The notes below the pieces were generated by a model, which did not search any database, was not told where the DNA came from, and worked only from the letters and a program-made list of their open reading frames with translations. Made by a program: the position numbers and the translations under genes. Shown here piece after piece: positions 50,009-59,233 of a DNA stretch of 64,000 nt (position 1 is its first letter; every line of letters starts with the position of its first letter). The stretch is from an uncultured Clostridium sp. (GTDB lineage Bacteria; Bacillota; Clostridia; Lachnospirales; Lachnospiraceae). The stretch covers positions 1-64,000 of the forward strand of contig UPYT01000014.1 of the NCBI GenBank assembly GCA_900538475.1, written 5' to 3'.

Positions 50009-51448
50009 ATGAAGTTGAAAAAAGTGATGGCTCTTGTGATGACAGGTACTCTTGCGGCGTCTGCACTGACTGCCTGTTCATCTGGTAAAGATAACGGTAG
50101 TACAACACAGGCAGAAGCCAATGGAGGCACTGAAAAAGAATCAAGTGCTGAACAAGGTGCGGAAAAGACTGTGATTAACATTTGGACTAAGAATCGTCAC
50201 GATGCAACGTATGTTCAGGCAAAGGTTGACGAGTATAATAAAACCAATACGGATAATATCGAAGTTGTTTACACGCTGTATACAGATAACTATAAACAGG
50301 CCGTAGATATGGCTGCGCAGAACGGGGAGTTACCGGATATTCTGGTTCAGCAGAACCAGGTGTTTGACAGCTATTTTTCAAATGGGCAGTGGGCAGATTT
50401 ATATCAGTTTATGGATGATGATATGAAGGAATACTTCGCAGACGTGATTACTCCTGGATACAACGAGATTGACGGAAAATTATATTTTATTCCGACAACA
50501 GGTTCCACCTGCCGCTTATTCTATAATACAGAAATTTTTGAACGTGTAGGAATCGAAAATCCTCCGACTACTTTAGAAGAAATGGTGGAGGATGCAAAAC
50601 TTATTACTTCTCAGCTGAAAAGTGAAGGTATCTACGGTTTTGCACAGAACATGAAGAGTGCAAGTTCTGCATTAGCCCGTTCTATGGTTGTTGGACTTCA
50701 GAGAGAAACCGGTATGCCCTGGGGATACGATTTTGCAAAGGGGGAATATAACTTCAATAACTGGGCAGATACATTAAATCTCTGGAAAGAATTGTTATCA
50801 GAAGAATGTGCATTCCCGGGATGCGAGTCTCTGGATATTGATCCACTGAGAACCCAGTTTGCTGCAGGAAAGATTGGTATGTATTTCTCATATTCTGCGG
50901 CAGAACCAGGTGTTTATGAAAATCAGTTCCCGATGGATTCCTCTAAATGGAATGCTGCTCCAATCCCCACAGTTGGAGGAAAAGAAACCGGAAAACAGGC
51001 ATATGAGGGAACCGGTGCTTATCTGTTAAATGCAAAGAGTCCGAATCTGGAAAAAGCATTCAAGGTTTACAAGGACATCTTTACAAGTGAAGAATATCAG
51101 ATAGGGTATTATGAAGGCGGATATGGTGTCAGCATCATTCCTTCTGTTCTTGAAAAAGCAAATCCGAGTGAAAACTATAAGAAGAAAGAATGGCTCCGTC
51201 TTAATCCAGAATATGATGCAATTCTTCCGAAGCCTCCGCACAGTGCATTTACGTCTGGTATGATTGTAGAAGGTGAAGATATGTACAAGACCTGCGAGTC
51301 TATTTACTATGGTGATGCTGATGTTACTTCTACACTTCAGGATCTGACAGACCGATACAACAAAGCATACCAGGATGCGGTTGCAAATGGCACAGGATAT
51401 GAAATTAAGATTGATCATTATGATCCGAAGAATCCGACGATTGAATAA
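50009..51448 (+). CDS. Sugar ABC importer, substrate-binding lipoprotein
   Basis: A 479-residue binding protein of the SBP_bac_1 class. The signal peptide ends in ALTACSS with the lipidated Cys near residue 22, followed by an acidic Ser/Gly/Glu linker. The mature part has INIWTKNRHDATYVQ and DILVQQNQVFDSYF. Features near GSTCRLFYNTEIFERVGIEN and KTYEGTGAYLL-like QAYEGTGAYLL are usual for oligosaccharide binders. GGGAGG is 8 bases before the ATG at 50009. It is first gene of the importer/two-component/lyase locus. The ligand is probably a uronate-containing oligosaccharide, judging from the lyase downstream. Confidence 0.85.
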   Translation: MKLKKVMALVMTGTLAASALTACSSGKDNGSTTQAEANGGTEKESSAEQGAEKTVINIWTKNRHDATYVQAKVDEYNKTNTDNIEVVYTLYTDNYKQAVDMAAQNGELPDILVQQNQVFDSYFSNGQWADLYQFMDDDMKEYFADVITPGYNEIDGKLYFIPTTGSTCRLFYNTEIFERVGIENPPTTLEEMVEDAKLITSQLKSEGIYGFAQNMKSASSALARSMVVGLQRETGMPWGYDFAKGEYNFNNWADTLNLWKELLSEECAFPGCESLDIDPLRTQFAAGKIGMYFSYSAAEPGVYENQFPMDSSKWNAAPIPTVGGKETGKQAYEGTGAYLLNAKSPNLEKAFKVYKDIFTSEEYQIGYYEGGYGVSIIPSVLEKANPSENYKKKEWLRLNPEYDAILPKPPHSAFTSGMIVEGEDMYKTCESIYYGDADVTSTLQDLTDRYNKAYQDAVANGTGYEIKIDHYDPKNPTIE

Positions 51449-51483
51449 CAGGTGATCAGATTCCTGCATAAGATATATAAGGG

Positions 51484-51516
51484 GGAACTGCAGATTCTGG
51501 CAGTTCCTCTTTTTTG
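51484..51516 (+). terminator. Attenuating terminator between binding protein and permease
   Basis: GGAACTGC (51484-51491) pairs with GCAGTTCC (51500-51507), then a T-rich run (TCTTTTTT). Its position between binding-protein and permease genes parallels that at 7467. Confidence 0.8.
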
Positions 51517-51558
51517 CTCTTTTTTGAGGAAATTCATGGAAAAGAAAGGATATGGCCT

Positions 51559-52494
51559 ATGAAATCAACAACTCAACCATCTGTCAGAAAGAAAAAAGTA
51601 ATCCGGAAAAATCTGGAAGCGTATTCTTTTCTGATTCCAAACCTGATTTTATTTATCGGATGTTCCGTTTATCCTGTTTTATGGGCATTAAAATATGCAT
51701 TTTATCAGTATGGAGGATATGGAACCGGAGCTCCGCGTTTTGTGGGACTGGAAAATTTTGCAAGGGTATTTCGAGATGGAATTTACTGGGAAAGCTTATT
51801 ACGTACGTTTACTTATGGATTTGGAAAATTGCTGATCATTCTTCCGCTGGCCTTTTTTCTGGCTTTTTTGTTAAATACCCATCAAAAAGGTCACGGAGCC
51901 GTTCAAAGCATCATTTTTCTTCCAACGATTATGAGTTCTGCAGTTATGGGGCTTGTGTTCTATCTCTTATTTAATGCGTACAATGGTGAAGTCAATAAAT
52001 ATCTGATGGAAGCGCATATCATCAGCCAGCCAATTAACTGGCTGGGCAAAGAACACGCCATGAAAACTCTGATTTTGACGGCAGTTTGGGGTGGTCTTGG
52101 TAACTATATGGTATATTTTATTGCCGGTATTCAGCAGGTTTCCCAGGATGCCATTGAAAGTGCCCGAATTGACGGAGCAAACCGGCTTCAGTCCATCTGG
52201 TATATCATCATTCCGATGCTGGGGCCGATCTTAAAAATCATTCTGATGCTGGCAATTACCTCTGCATTTAATGATATCAGCAATGTAATGGTATTGACTG
52301 AAGGCGGACCAAACAATGCAACTATGGTGGCTTCTCTTTACAGCTACCGCTATTTCTTCCCGGTTTCTGCAACAGAAGCAGTTGTACCGCAGTATGGATA
52401 TGGTGCGGCACTGAGTATTATTACTGCCTGTGTTGCCGGAATGGTGACAGTGATTTATCTGAAGCTTTCTAAGCGACTGGATGATATTTATTAA
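51559..52494 (+). CDS. Sugar ABC importer permease
   Basis: A 311-residue permease of the LplB/YtcP/UgpA-like class with six helices. It has YSFLIPNLILFIGCSVYPVL as the first helix, and the EAA loop has DAIESARIDGANRLQSIWYI (about 204-223). The start at 51559 has AAAGGA at 9 bases. Longer frames begin in the terminator just upstream. It pairs with the permease encoded next. Confidence 0.88.
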   Translation: MKSTTQPSVRKKKVIRKNLEAYSFLIPNLILFIGCSVYPVLWALKYAFYQYGGYGTGAPRFVGLENFARVFRDGIYWESLLRTFTYGFGKLLIILPLAFFLAFLLNTHQKGHGAVQSIIFLPTIMSSAVMGLVFYLLFNAYNGEVNKYLMEAHIISQPINWLGKEHAMKTLILTAVWGGLGNYMVYFIAGIQQVSQDAIESARIDGANRLQSIWYIIIPMLGPILKIILMLAITSAFNDISNVMVLTEGGPNNATMVASLYSYRYFFPVSATEAVVPQYGYGAALSIITACVAGMVTVIYLKLSKRLDDIY

Positions 52495-52506
52495 GGAGGA
52501 AATACC

Positions 52507-53376
52507 ATGGAGCAAACAGTAGTTTATAAACCCCATATGAAAAAAAAGAAAGCAGTTCTTGGTACAATTAAGTGGCTGTTTCTTGGGGTGATGATTATCT
52601 TTACCTTGTATCCGATTATTTATACCATTTTGGGTTCCTTGAAAACAAATGCAGAGTTGACAATGGGAGGTAATTTTTTTCCTTCAGAATGGCATTTTGA
52701 TAATTATTATAAGGCTTTTGTAGAAGCAGATTTTCTGACTTACACCAAAAACAGTATTTTTGTCAGTTTCTCAGTTACGATTCTTGCAGTTGTGACCTGT
52801 TCACTGGCAGGATTTATTCTGGCAAGGCGGGAATTTGCAGGAAAGAAAATCCTGATGGCTATGTATATGTCTATGATGTTTGTTTCTCTTGGTTCGATTA
52901 CTTTGTATCCAATTTATGAAGTGATGCATGCGTTGAATTTACACAAATCACCGATAGCATTGATTATCGCCCTGACTGGTGGACAGGCAACAAATGTATT
53001 TCTGGTTATGGGATTCACAAAAGCGATTCCTAAAGAACTGGATGAAGCAGCAATTATTGATGGATGTTCGATTTACCAGGTTTATTACCGGATTATACTT
53101 CCTCTGACCAAACCGATTCTGGCTGTAGTTGCCTTATTCTCATTCCGGAATGCATGGAATGATTACATTACTGGTTTGGTTATGACAATCACAGCGCCTG
53201 TATTAAAGACATTGACAGTTGCAGTTGTACAGTTAAAATACTCTGTCAATGCAGCCGCTGAGTGGAATATTCTTCTGGCAGGTGCGTCTATCGCGATTGT
53301 TCCGATTTTGATTGTATATATGTTTGCAAACAAACAGTTTATTGCCGGCCTTACGTCGGGTGCTGTCAAGGGATAA
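52507..53376 (+). CDS. Sugar ABC importer permease
   Basis: A 289-residue permease of the MalG/UgpE class. It has a basic N terminus, the first helix (about 17-40), and the EAA loop DEAAIIDGCSIYQVYYRIIL (about 179-198). The conserved end is MFANKQFIAGLTSGAVKG, as in many carbohydrate-importer partner permeases. AAGGAGG is 7 bases before the ATG, 12 bases after its partner. No ATPase gene is in the locus, so an MsmK-like shared ATPase is expected. Confidence 0.9.
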   Translation: MEQTVVYKPHMKKKKAVLGTIKWLFLGVMIIFTLYPIIYTILGSLKTNAELTMGGNFFPSEWHFDNYYKAFVEADFLTYTKNSIFVSFSVTILAVVTCSLAGFILARREFAGKKILMAMYMSMMFVSLGSITLYPIYEVMHALNLHKSPIALIIALTGGQATNVFLVMGFTKAIPKELDEAAIIDGCSIYQVYYRIILPLTKPILAVVALFSFRNAWNDYITGLVMTITAPVLKTLTVAVVQLKYSVNAAAEWNILLAGASIAIVPILIVYMFANKQFIAGLTSGAVKG

Positions 53377-53458
53377 AAGTTATGATATAATGATTGCTGA
53401 TTATTGAGGCTGCCGTTTGAAGCATGGCGGCAGCCAGATGACAGCAGGAGAGTGCATC

Positions 53459-55291
53459 ATGAAATTACATGTTGAGAATTTAAAATTTCGTTATCAGATC
53501 ATCGTATTATTTCTGATTCTGTTCCTTTTTTTATCTATGGGGAGTGGGATCAGTTTTTACTATCTTTCCGTAAAAAATGTTACAGATAACTTTTCCAACA
53601 GTGCCAGCAATACGGTGGGACAGATGAGAAATACACTGGATATCCGGATGGAGATTATCAGTGATCGGGCAAAATCCATGTTATTAAATAATGCATTTTC
53701 TGATCCGATTGTTTCCTATGTGAATAATCCTACTCTATATAATCAGGTAGTTGCTCACAGTGTTGTCAGTGATTATCTGAGTGATTTTGAACGGGGCGAG
53801 GCATTGATTGATTCTTCCTGCCTGTTTGCGGGAGGAGAATTGTTTGATGACTATGTGCGTATCAGAAAACCAGATTTCGAGTTCCAAAATTCCCTGTATT
53901 ATACTATTTACCAGGAGAATCCTCTGGCGGTTCAGTGGATTCCGCCGATAGAAAATCCAGTTTATTATGGAGAAAATCCGGTCATTTCCTGTGAAAGAAG
54001 GTTTAAAGTTCCAGGATGTTCCGAATGGTTTTATTTTATTTATCACTTGGATTCCGAGCGTTTGTTTAACCTGATTACAGGACAGTATCCATTTTTTGAT
54101 AATATTGTGGTTTTGGACGCAGATGGAAATCATATGATTGGCAATCAAACAATAGAAGCAGAAGAGCTTTTGGGATTGTGGGAAGAAAAGGAGACGGATA
54201 CAAAGGAAATATTAAGTGCGGATCTGACGGTTCAGGGACAGGAATATCTGGTAAAAAGCTGTGATATTTCGACCAATGGCTGGAAACTGTTTGGTTTAAA
54301 GTCAAAAACGGAGTTGTTGGATAGTCTCAGAACGTTGCGGAGAAAAATTCTGGGAATCTCTCTTTTTCTTTTGATAGTTGGTCTAGTCAGTATCATTTGG
54401 GTATCTAGGCGTTTGACAGCTTCATTAAGCCGGCTGGAACGAAGTATGCGGAGCGTGCAGAATGGGGAATTTAATGCCAGATTTTTTTATCCTTATCAAA
54501 ATGAGGTTGGCAGTCTTTCCAGAAGCTTTAACTGTATGATTGAAGAAATTCAGAGTCTCGTGAAAAAACAAGAACAGAGCATTGAAGATCTGATTGTGGA
54601 ACGTAACCGAGTGGCTGAGATTCAAAAACAGAAGCGACATGCAGAGTTAAAAGCACTGCAGGCACAGATCAATCCTCACTTTCTGTACAATACATTAAAC
54701 ACTATTACTTGGCAGGCGGCGGATCAGGGAATATACGATGTCAGCCGGATGGCAAACTCTCTTGGAAAGTTTTTTCGATTGAGTCTCTCTCGAGGGGCAG
54801 AGGTAATCAGTCTGGCAGATGAAATTGAACATGTACGCTGTTATCTCAGTATTCAGCAGATTCGCTATCAGGATAAACTTCGTTATCGGATCGAAGTGCC
54901 GGAAGCATTGCTGGGATGCCGTGTTTTGAAACTGATCTTGCAGCCGTTGGTAGAAAATGCGATTTACCATGGAATTAAAGAAAAAGAAGGAATAGGTGAA
55001 ATTGTTATTACTGCATCAGCAGAAATGAAGGATGGAAACAGCGTGTTGTCTTTGTATGTATATGATAATGGTGTGGGTATTCCGGAAGAGAAGCTCACGC
55101 AGATTCACAGAGGACTGCGTTTCGGGGTTAAGAATATGCAGGATGGATACGGTATTTATAACGTGAATGAGAGAATTGGACTTTATTATGGCGCGTCCTT
55201 TGGACTTTCTTATGAAAGCCAGGCAGGTGTCTGTACGAAGGCAATCATTACAATTCCCATGAAGAATCAGGAGGAGAAGATCCATGTATAA
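53459..55291 (+). CDS. YesM-type sensor histidine kinase
   Basis: A 610-residue membrane kinase. A first membrane helix (about 12-34) is followed by a large extracellular sensing domain (about 35-290), a second helix (about 300-318), a HAMP segment, and the LytS/YesM-type kinase core. Its phospho-acceptor motif is ALQAQINPHFLYNTLNTI (about 401-418), and the ATP site has LILQPLVENAIYHG, YDNGVGIP and GYGIYNVNERI. The extracellular domain probably senses the oligosaccharide or the loaded binding protein. The start at 53459 has AGGAG 9 bases upstream. It overlaps the response regulator gene by 8 bases. Confidence 0.9.
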   Translation: MKLHVENLKFRYQIIVLFLILFLFLSMGSGISFYYLSVKNVTDNFSNSASNTVGQMRNTLDIRMEIISDRAKSMLLNNAFSDPIVSYVNNPTLYNQVVAHSVVSDYLSDFERGEALIDSSCLFAGGELFDDYVRIRKPDFEFQNSLYYTIYQENPLAVQWIPPIENPVYYGENPVISCERRFKVPGCSEWFYFIYHLDSERLFNLITGQYPFFDNIVVLDADGNHMIGNQTIEAEELLGLWEEKETDTKEILSADLTVQGQEYLVKSCDISTNGWKLFGLKSKTELLDSLRTLRRKILGISLFLLIVGLVSIIWVSRRLTASLSRLERSMRSVQNGEFNARFFYPYQNEVGSLSRSFNCMIEEIQSLVKKQEQSIEDLIVERNRVAEIQKQKRHAELKALQAQINPHFLYNTLNTITWQAADQGIYDVSRMANSLGKFFRLSLSRGAEVISLADEIEHVRCYLSIQQIRYQDKLRYRIEVPEALLGCRVLKLILQPLVENAIYHGIKEKEGIGEIVITASAEMKDGNSVLSLYVYDNGVGIPEEKLTQIHRGLRFGVKNMQDGYGIYNVNERIGLYYGASFGLSYESQAGVCTKAIITIPMKNQEEKIHV

Positions 55292-56906
55292 AGTATTGAT
55301 AGCAGATGACGAAACGTTTGTCCGAAATCTTCTGGAAAAGAATCTGCGTGCCAGTGGACTTCCTATCGAAATTACTATTTCAGCAGAAAATGGACAGGAG
55401 GCGCTGGAAAAGGCATTTTTGTCTCCGCCAGATATTGTGATCACGGACATTGCGATGCCGATACAAAACGGTCTGGAATTGATTCGCAGCTTAAAGGATC
55501 ATGGGATTTCTTCTAAAAATATCATTATCAGTGGGTATGATGAATTTGATTATGCAAAGAAAGCGATTGCACTGGGAGTTACAGATTATTTGCTGAAGCC
55601 TTTTATGCCGGAAGAACTGATATCCGTGTTTGAAAAGATCATACATGATCTGGACAGTCAGAAAATACTTCATCAGAATTTAAATCTTTTGATGGAGCAG
55701 GTGGACAAAAACAGGTTCCACAATCGTTCTAATATGCTGCGGTCTTTGTTAGACGGAGCAGTTTTATCGAAGGAACAGATATCGCAGCTGGAATTTCCAA
55801 TGGAAACACCTACTACAAAATATATGACTTGTCTTTTAAGTTTGATAGGAACGATATGGGATTTTCGACTTCAGGAAGAGGTGGAGTCTTTTTTCAAATT
55901 GATACAGACAGGATACTTTTCAGAAGCACTTATCTTCTATGTGGTAAGTCTAGAACCATCTAAGCTGATTCTTTGCTTCTGTTCTCAGATAAAAGACGAG
56001 CAGATTTTTCAAAATGAGATTTTAAAAGGAATAGAAAAGCTGTCAAAGAGTCTGATGCAGTATTACGATATTACGGTGTATGCTTCTCTGGGAAGAAGCT
56101 ATCACGCGTTGAATGGTCTGAAAAATTCGTATGAAGATGCTCTGATGATCTGGAAAGAAGCATTGAATCCAGAAAAGAGAATTAGAATTTTTGGAGAAAA
56201 CCAGGAAGAACTGAAGCTGGAGGAAAGCGATGTTTCTGATCAGATTAAGAATACCAAAAGTTGTATTCGCGGAGCTGTTATGAATGGAAACCGTGAGGAG
56301 GCATTAGGACTGACACATCAGCTGATGAATTTGTATGTTTCTATTTCCAATAAGGGAAGTGAATATATTCTGGTTTCTGCTGGAGAACTGATTTATGGTG
56401 TGGCAGATGATATGGAGAGAAATGGATTTGGCAAGGTAGAAAAAGATCATATGCCAGCTTTCAGCCAGAACATGGTATCAGCTTCTCTTTTGGAACTGCG
56501 AGGACTGTTGGAAAATTATCTGATCTATTGCTGCCAAAAGGTATCAGAAAATCTTTCTCAAAACCGTTCAGAAATTGCGGTTCACATGGTTCAGAATTAT
56601 TTGGAAGAACATTTAAAGGATCACACCATTTCGATTGAAAGTGCTGCAAAAACAGTACATTTTAGTGTTAGTTATCTGCGGCAGATTTTTAAAGAAGTGA
56701 CAGGAGAAAGTTTTAATGAGTATCTGATTCGGAAACGGATGGAAAAGGCTGGAGAATTGCTGCAGAACACCTCTATGAAAATTTCGGATATTGCGGAAAG
56801 CTGTGGCTATGAGAACCAGAGATATTTTGCCAGCAGTTTTAAAAAATTTTATGGATGTACACCGACAGATTTTAAATTACTTGTAGCAAAAGAACATTTA
56901 TATTAG
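55284..56906 (+). CDS. YesN-type response regulator with AraC DNA-binding domain
   Basis: A 540-residue regulator. The receiver domain (1-125) has ADDE near residue 8-11, the phospho-acceptor Asp in PDIVITDIAMP (about 56), the conserved ISGYDEFDYAKKAI and LLKPF with the Lys. A long helical middle part of unknown fold precedes the C-terminal AraC-type double helix-turn-helix: ISIESAAKTVHFSVSYLRQI (about 455-474) and KISDIAESCGYENQRYFASS (about 500-519). It should activate the importer and the lyase gene. Translational coupling with the kinase. Confidence 0.9.
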   Translation: MYKVLIADDETFVRNLLEKNLRASGLPIEITISAENGQEALEKAFLSPPDIVITDIAMPIQNGLELIRSLKDHGISSKNIIISGYDEFDYAKKAIALGVTDYLLKPFMPEELISVFEKIIHDLDSQKILHQNLNLLMEQVDKNRFHNRSNMLRSLLDGAVLSKEQISQLEFPMETPTTKYMTCLLSLIGTIWDFRLQEEVESFFKLIQTGYFSEALIFYVVSLEPSKLILCFCSQIKDEQIFQNEILKGIEKLSKSLMQYYDITVYASLGRSYHALNGLKNSYEDALMIWKEALNPEKRIRIFGENQEELKLEESDVSDQIKNTKSCIRGAVMNGNREEALGLTHQLMNLYVSISNKGSEYILVSAGELIYGVADDMERNGFGKVEKDHMPAFSQNMVSASLLELRGLLENYLIYCCQKVSENLSQNRSEIAVHMVQNYLEEHLKDHTISIESAAKTVHFSVSYLRQIFKEVTGESFNEYLIRKRMEKAGELLQNTSMKISDIAESCGYENQRYFASSFKKFYGCTPTDFKLLVAKEHLY

Positions 56907-56919
56907 GAGGTATGGGGAT

Positions 56920-58917
56920 ATGATTCAGTTTACCAGTGAAGAAGTGGATAAATTAAGAAAAAAAAGCAAGGCATATCCGCTGACTATCGAAAAATTAAAA
57001 CGCGATGTTGAGGAAGTATTTCATGGGAAACAGATCGTTCCGAAAACGGGAATTGCCAATTGGACGCTTTATTATTATTGTCCCGATTGTTCTGTTCAGC
57101 TTCAATTTAAGCGGGAAAGTCCGACAGTGCATATCTGCCCAAATTGTGGAAAAGCATGGACCGGGGAACCGTATGACAGTGCCTGGTGGGGACTGATTAA
57201 CAGGCATAACTATGACGCTGTATTTGGTATGGCGATTATTTGGCTGTCTACAGGGGAAGAAGCTTATGCGAAGAAAGCCATTGAGATTTTAATGGCCTAT
57301 GCAAAATATTATCCAGATTATGAAATTCATGGGAATATTCCCTACAATGGACCAGGGCGTTCCGGAGCACAGACGCTGGATGAAGCTAATTTCCAAAGAA
57401 GTTTTGCTATGGCTTATGATATTCTTTCAGAATGTATGTCAGAAGAAGAAAAAATATATATCCGTGATCGCATGTTCCTTCCAGGGGCACAGTTTCTTCT
57501 GGAACATCGTCACAAACAGCTTCATAACCATGAGGTTATTATCAATTCAGCAATTGCGGTTATTGGAATTTTGTTTGACCGTTCGGAGTTAGTCGAAGCC
57601 GCTCTTTATGAGGATTACGGCATTGTATATCAGTTAGAGCATGGTATGCAGCCCAATGATATGTGGTTTGAGGGATCATTTGGATACCATTTCTATGCCT
57701 TGACCAGTTTCTTTGCATTTGAAAAATTTGCACTTCATACGAAGTACAGCAATATACATCATAAAAATTACAAGGCAATGATGGAACTTCTCTGTGACTA
57801 TATGGAACCGGATTACGGGATTCCTATGCTGAATGACACCAATTATGGACACTTGGGGAATATGAAAGATTTATATGAATTTCCATATCGAGAGCTAGGG
57901 GGCAAAAGGTTGGCGTTTGTCCTGAACACATATTATCAAAAGGAAAGCCGGGACAATCTGGAGGCTTTTTTATACGGAGCTGATACTATTGAAACGGATA
58001 TGCTTCCACTGAAAAATTTCCATACGACCAAGGATAAGTCAGGTCATACTATCCTTCGAGGGCCGGAAGGACGTTACCTGTTGTTCAAACATGACCGCTA
58101 TGGTGGAGAGCATGACCACTATGATCGTCTAGGAATCAGCTATCTGGCTTATGGAAAGCCGGTGTCCAGGGATCTGGGAACTACGGGCTATGGTGCAAAA
58201 ATGCACTATGATTTCTACAAGAACACAGCTTCACACAATACGCTGATAATTGGAGAGGAGAACCAGTCACCAGTCAATGCAGAACTGACCCGTTATGAAG
58301 AAAAAGATGGTGTGATCTATGTGGAAGCAGAAGCAGACTGGACAAAACCGTATGAAATGCCAGACAGCTTTACTATTGTACAGTGGTCAGAAGAAAATTA
58401 CCGTACAGTTACTATGAAACGCAAGATTGCCTGGACGGATCGATATTTTGCAGAGGTATTTCTGGCAGATGGAATTCCGGAAGGAAAAACATCAGACTGG
58501 ATGATGCACTTCTCAGGAATACTGATTCCGGGAGAAGCAGATGAGGCAGTTATTTGTGAGAATCGTTTTGTAGGAAAAACTTTGGGGTATCTGCATGATA
58601 TCAAAACCGATCCGATCAAAACGGAAGGTACTTATGAGAAAACATATGAGTGTGACGGAGTATTTACGAAGATCTATGGACTTTCCAATGGACAGACCGT
58701 TATGACAGCAACAGGACCGGATAATCCGTCTTCAGAAGAAATTTCTTACCTTGTGGAACGCCGTCATGGTAACAGGATTTTCTGTGCCCATTTGATGGAG
58801 TCCTGGACGAAAGAACCCTATGTTAAGAATGTGGAGTTTCAGGTGAGTGATGAGAAAATAACGGCAGTGGTAACTGGCTGCGATGGAAAAGAATCGGCTG
58901 TAATATTTGAATTATAA
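56920..58917 (+). CDS. Heparinase II/III-family lyase
   Basis: A 665-residue cytoplasmic protein (no signal peptide). An N-terminal zinc ribbon has Cys54, Cys57, Cys73 and Cys76. An alpha/alpha toroid follows (about 85-400), with HNHEVIINSA at about 206-215, containing the His and Asn that serve catalysis in heparinase II-type lyases. The C-terminal beta-sheet domain starts around 390, with HDRYGGEHDHYDRLGISYLA, the metal-binding segment of the family. It probably cleaves unsaturated uronate oligosaccharides delivered by the importer. Glycosaminoglycan, alginate or other uronate specificity cannot be decided. AGGAGG is 10 bases before the ATG, 13 bases after the regulator gene. Confidence 0.8.
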   Translation: MIQFTSEEVDKLRKKSKAYPLTIEKLKRDVEEVFHGKQIVPKTGIANWTLYYYCPDCSVQLQFKRESPTVHICPNCGKAWTGEPYDSAWWGLINRHNYDAVFGMAIIWLSTGEEAYAKKAIEILMAYAKYYPDYEIHGNIPYNGPGRSGAQTLDEANFQRSFAMAYDILSECMSEEEKIYIRDRMFLPGAQFLLEHRHKQLHNHEVIINSAIAVIGILFDRSELVEAALYEDYGIVYQLEHGMQPNDMWFEGSFGYHFYALTSFFAFEKFALHTKYSNIHHKNYKAMMELLCDYMEPDYGIPMLNDTNYGHLGNMKDLYEFPYRELGGKRLAFVLNTYYQKESRDNLEAFLYGADTIETDMLPLKNFHTTKDKSGHTILRGPEGRYLLFKHDRYGGEHDHYDRLGISYLAYGKPVSRDLGTTGYGAKMHYDFYKNTASHNTLIIGEENQSPVNAELTRYEEKDGVIYVEAEADWTKPYEMPDSFTIVQWSEENYRTVTMKRKIAWTDRYFAEVFLADGIPEGKTSDWMMHFSGILIPGEADEAVICENRFVGKTLGYLHDIKTDPIKTEGTYEKTYECDGVFTKIYGLSNGQTVMTATGPDNPSSEEISYLVERRHGNRIFCAHLMESWTKEPYVKNVEFQVSDEKITAVVTGCDGKESAVIFEL

Positions 58918-58961
58918 AAAGAAATCATGCCTTTATTAATATTCGTTTGGTCGGAAATGCC

Positions 58962-58975
58962 AGAACAGATGTTCA
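58962..58975. promoter_or_regulatory. LexA (SOS) box upstream of uvrB
   Basis: AGAACAGATGTTCA contains a perfect GAAC-N4-GTTC palindrome, matching the Gram-positive LexA/DinR box CGAACRNRYGTTYC except at the outer positions. It lies just upstream of the -35 region of the uvrB promoter. uvrB is a standard SOS gene in Firmicutes. Confidence 0.88.
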
Positions 58976-58982
58976 CTGTTTC

Positions 58983-59011
58983 TGTACTTTTGAAATCGTT
59001 TGTGGTATACT
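58983..59011 (+). promoter_or_regulatory. Promoter of uvrB
   Basis: -10 TATACT (59006-59011) with an extended -10 TGGTATACT (TG at 59003-59004). The -35 position is TGTACT (58983-58988), weak. It lies about 220 bases before the uvrB ATG. Confidence 0.6.
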
Positions 59012-59113
59012 AAAATCCAATGCCTGAGCCCTTTTTATATGGTTTGTTCCTGTTTCGTCCATATAGAATTACATGGGTACGGCAGGTTGCAAAAAAAGCA
59101 AATTGTGAACGGC

Positions 59114-59190
59114 ATTCGTCAAGGACCGATTTTCTTCCGATTTGCAAAAATTCCTTGACGAAAATGAAAAGTTCCTTGACGAATTTTTGC
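59114..59190 (+). promoter_or_regulatory. Mutually exclusive hairpins in the uvrB leader
   Basis: ATTCGTCAAGGA (59114-59125) can pair with TCCTTGACGAA at 59152-59162, or with TCCTTGACGAAT at 59173-59184. The second pairing ends at a T run (59185-59188), like a terminator. A third option pairs GCAAAAATTC (59144-59153) with GAATTTTTGC (59181-59190). These are alternatives, suggesting a switch or a protein-bound set of CCTTGACGAA repeats. A short open frame crosses the region without a ribosome site. Confidence 0.5.
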
Positions 59191-59233
59191 CTTATAGGCG
59201 TCCTTTTTTACTTTGAAATCGGAGGTGGATTTT

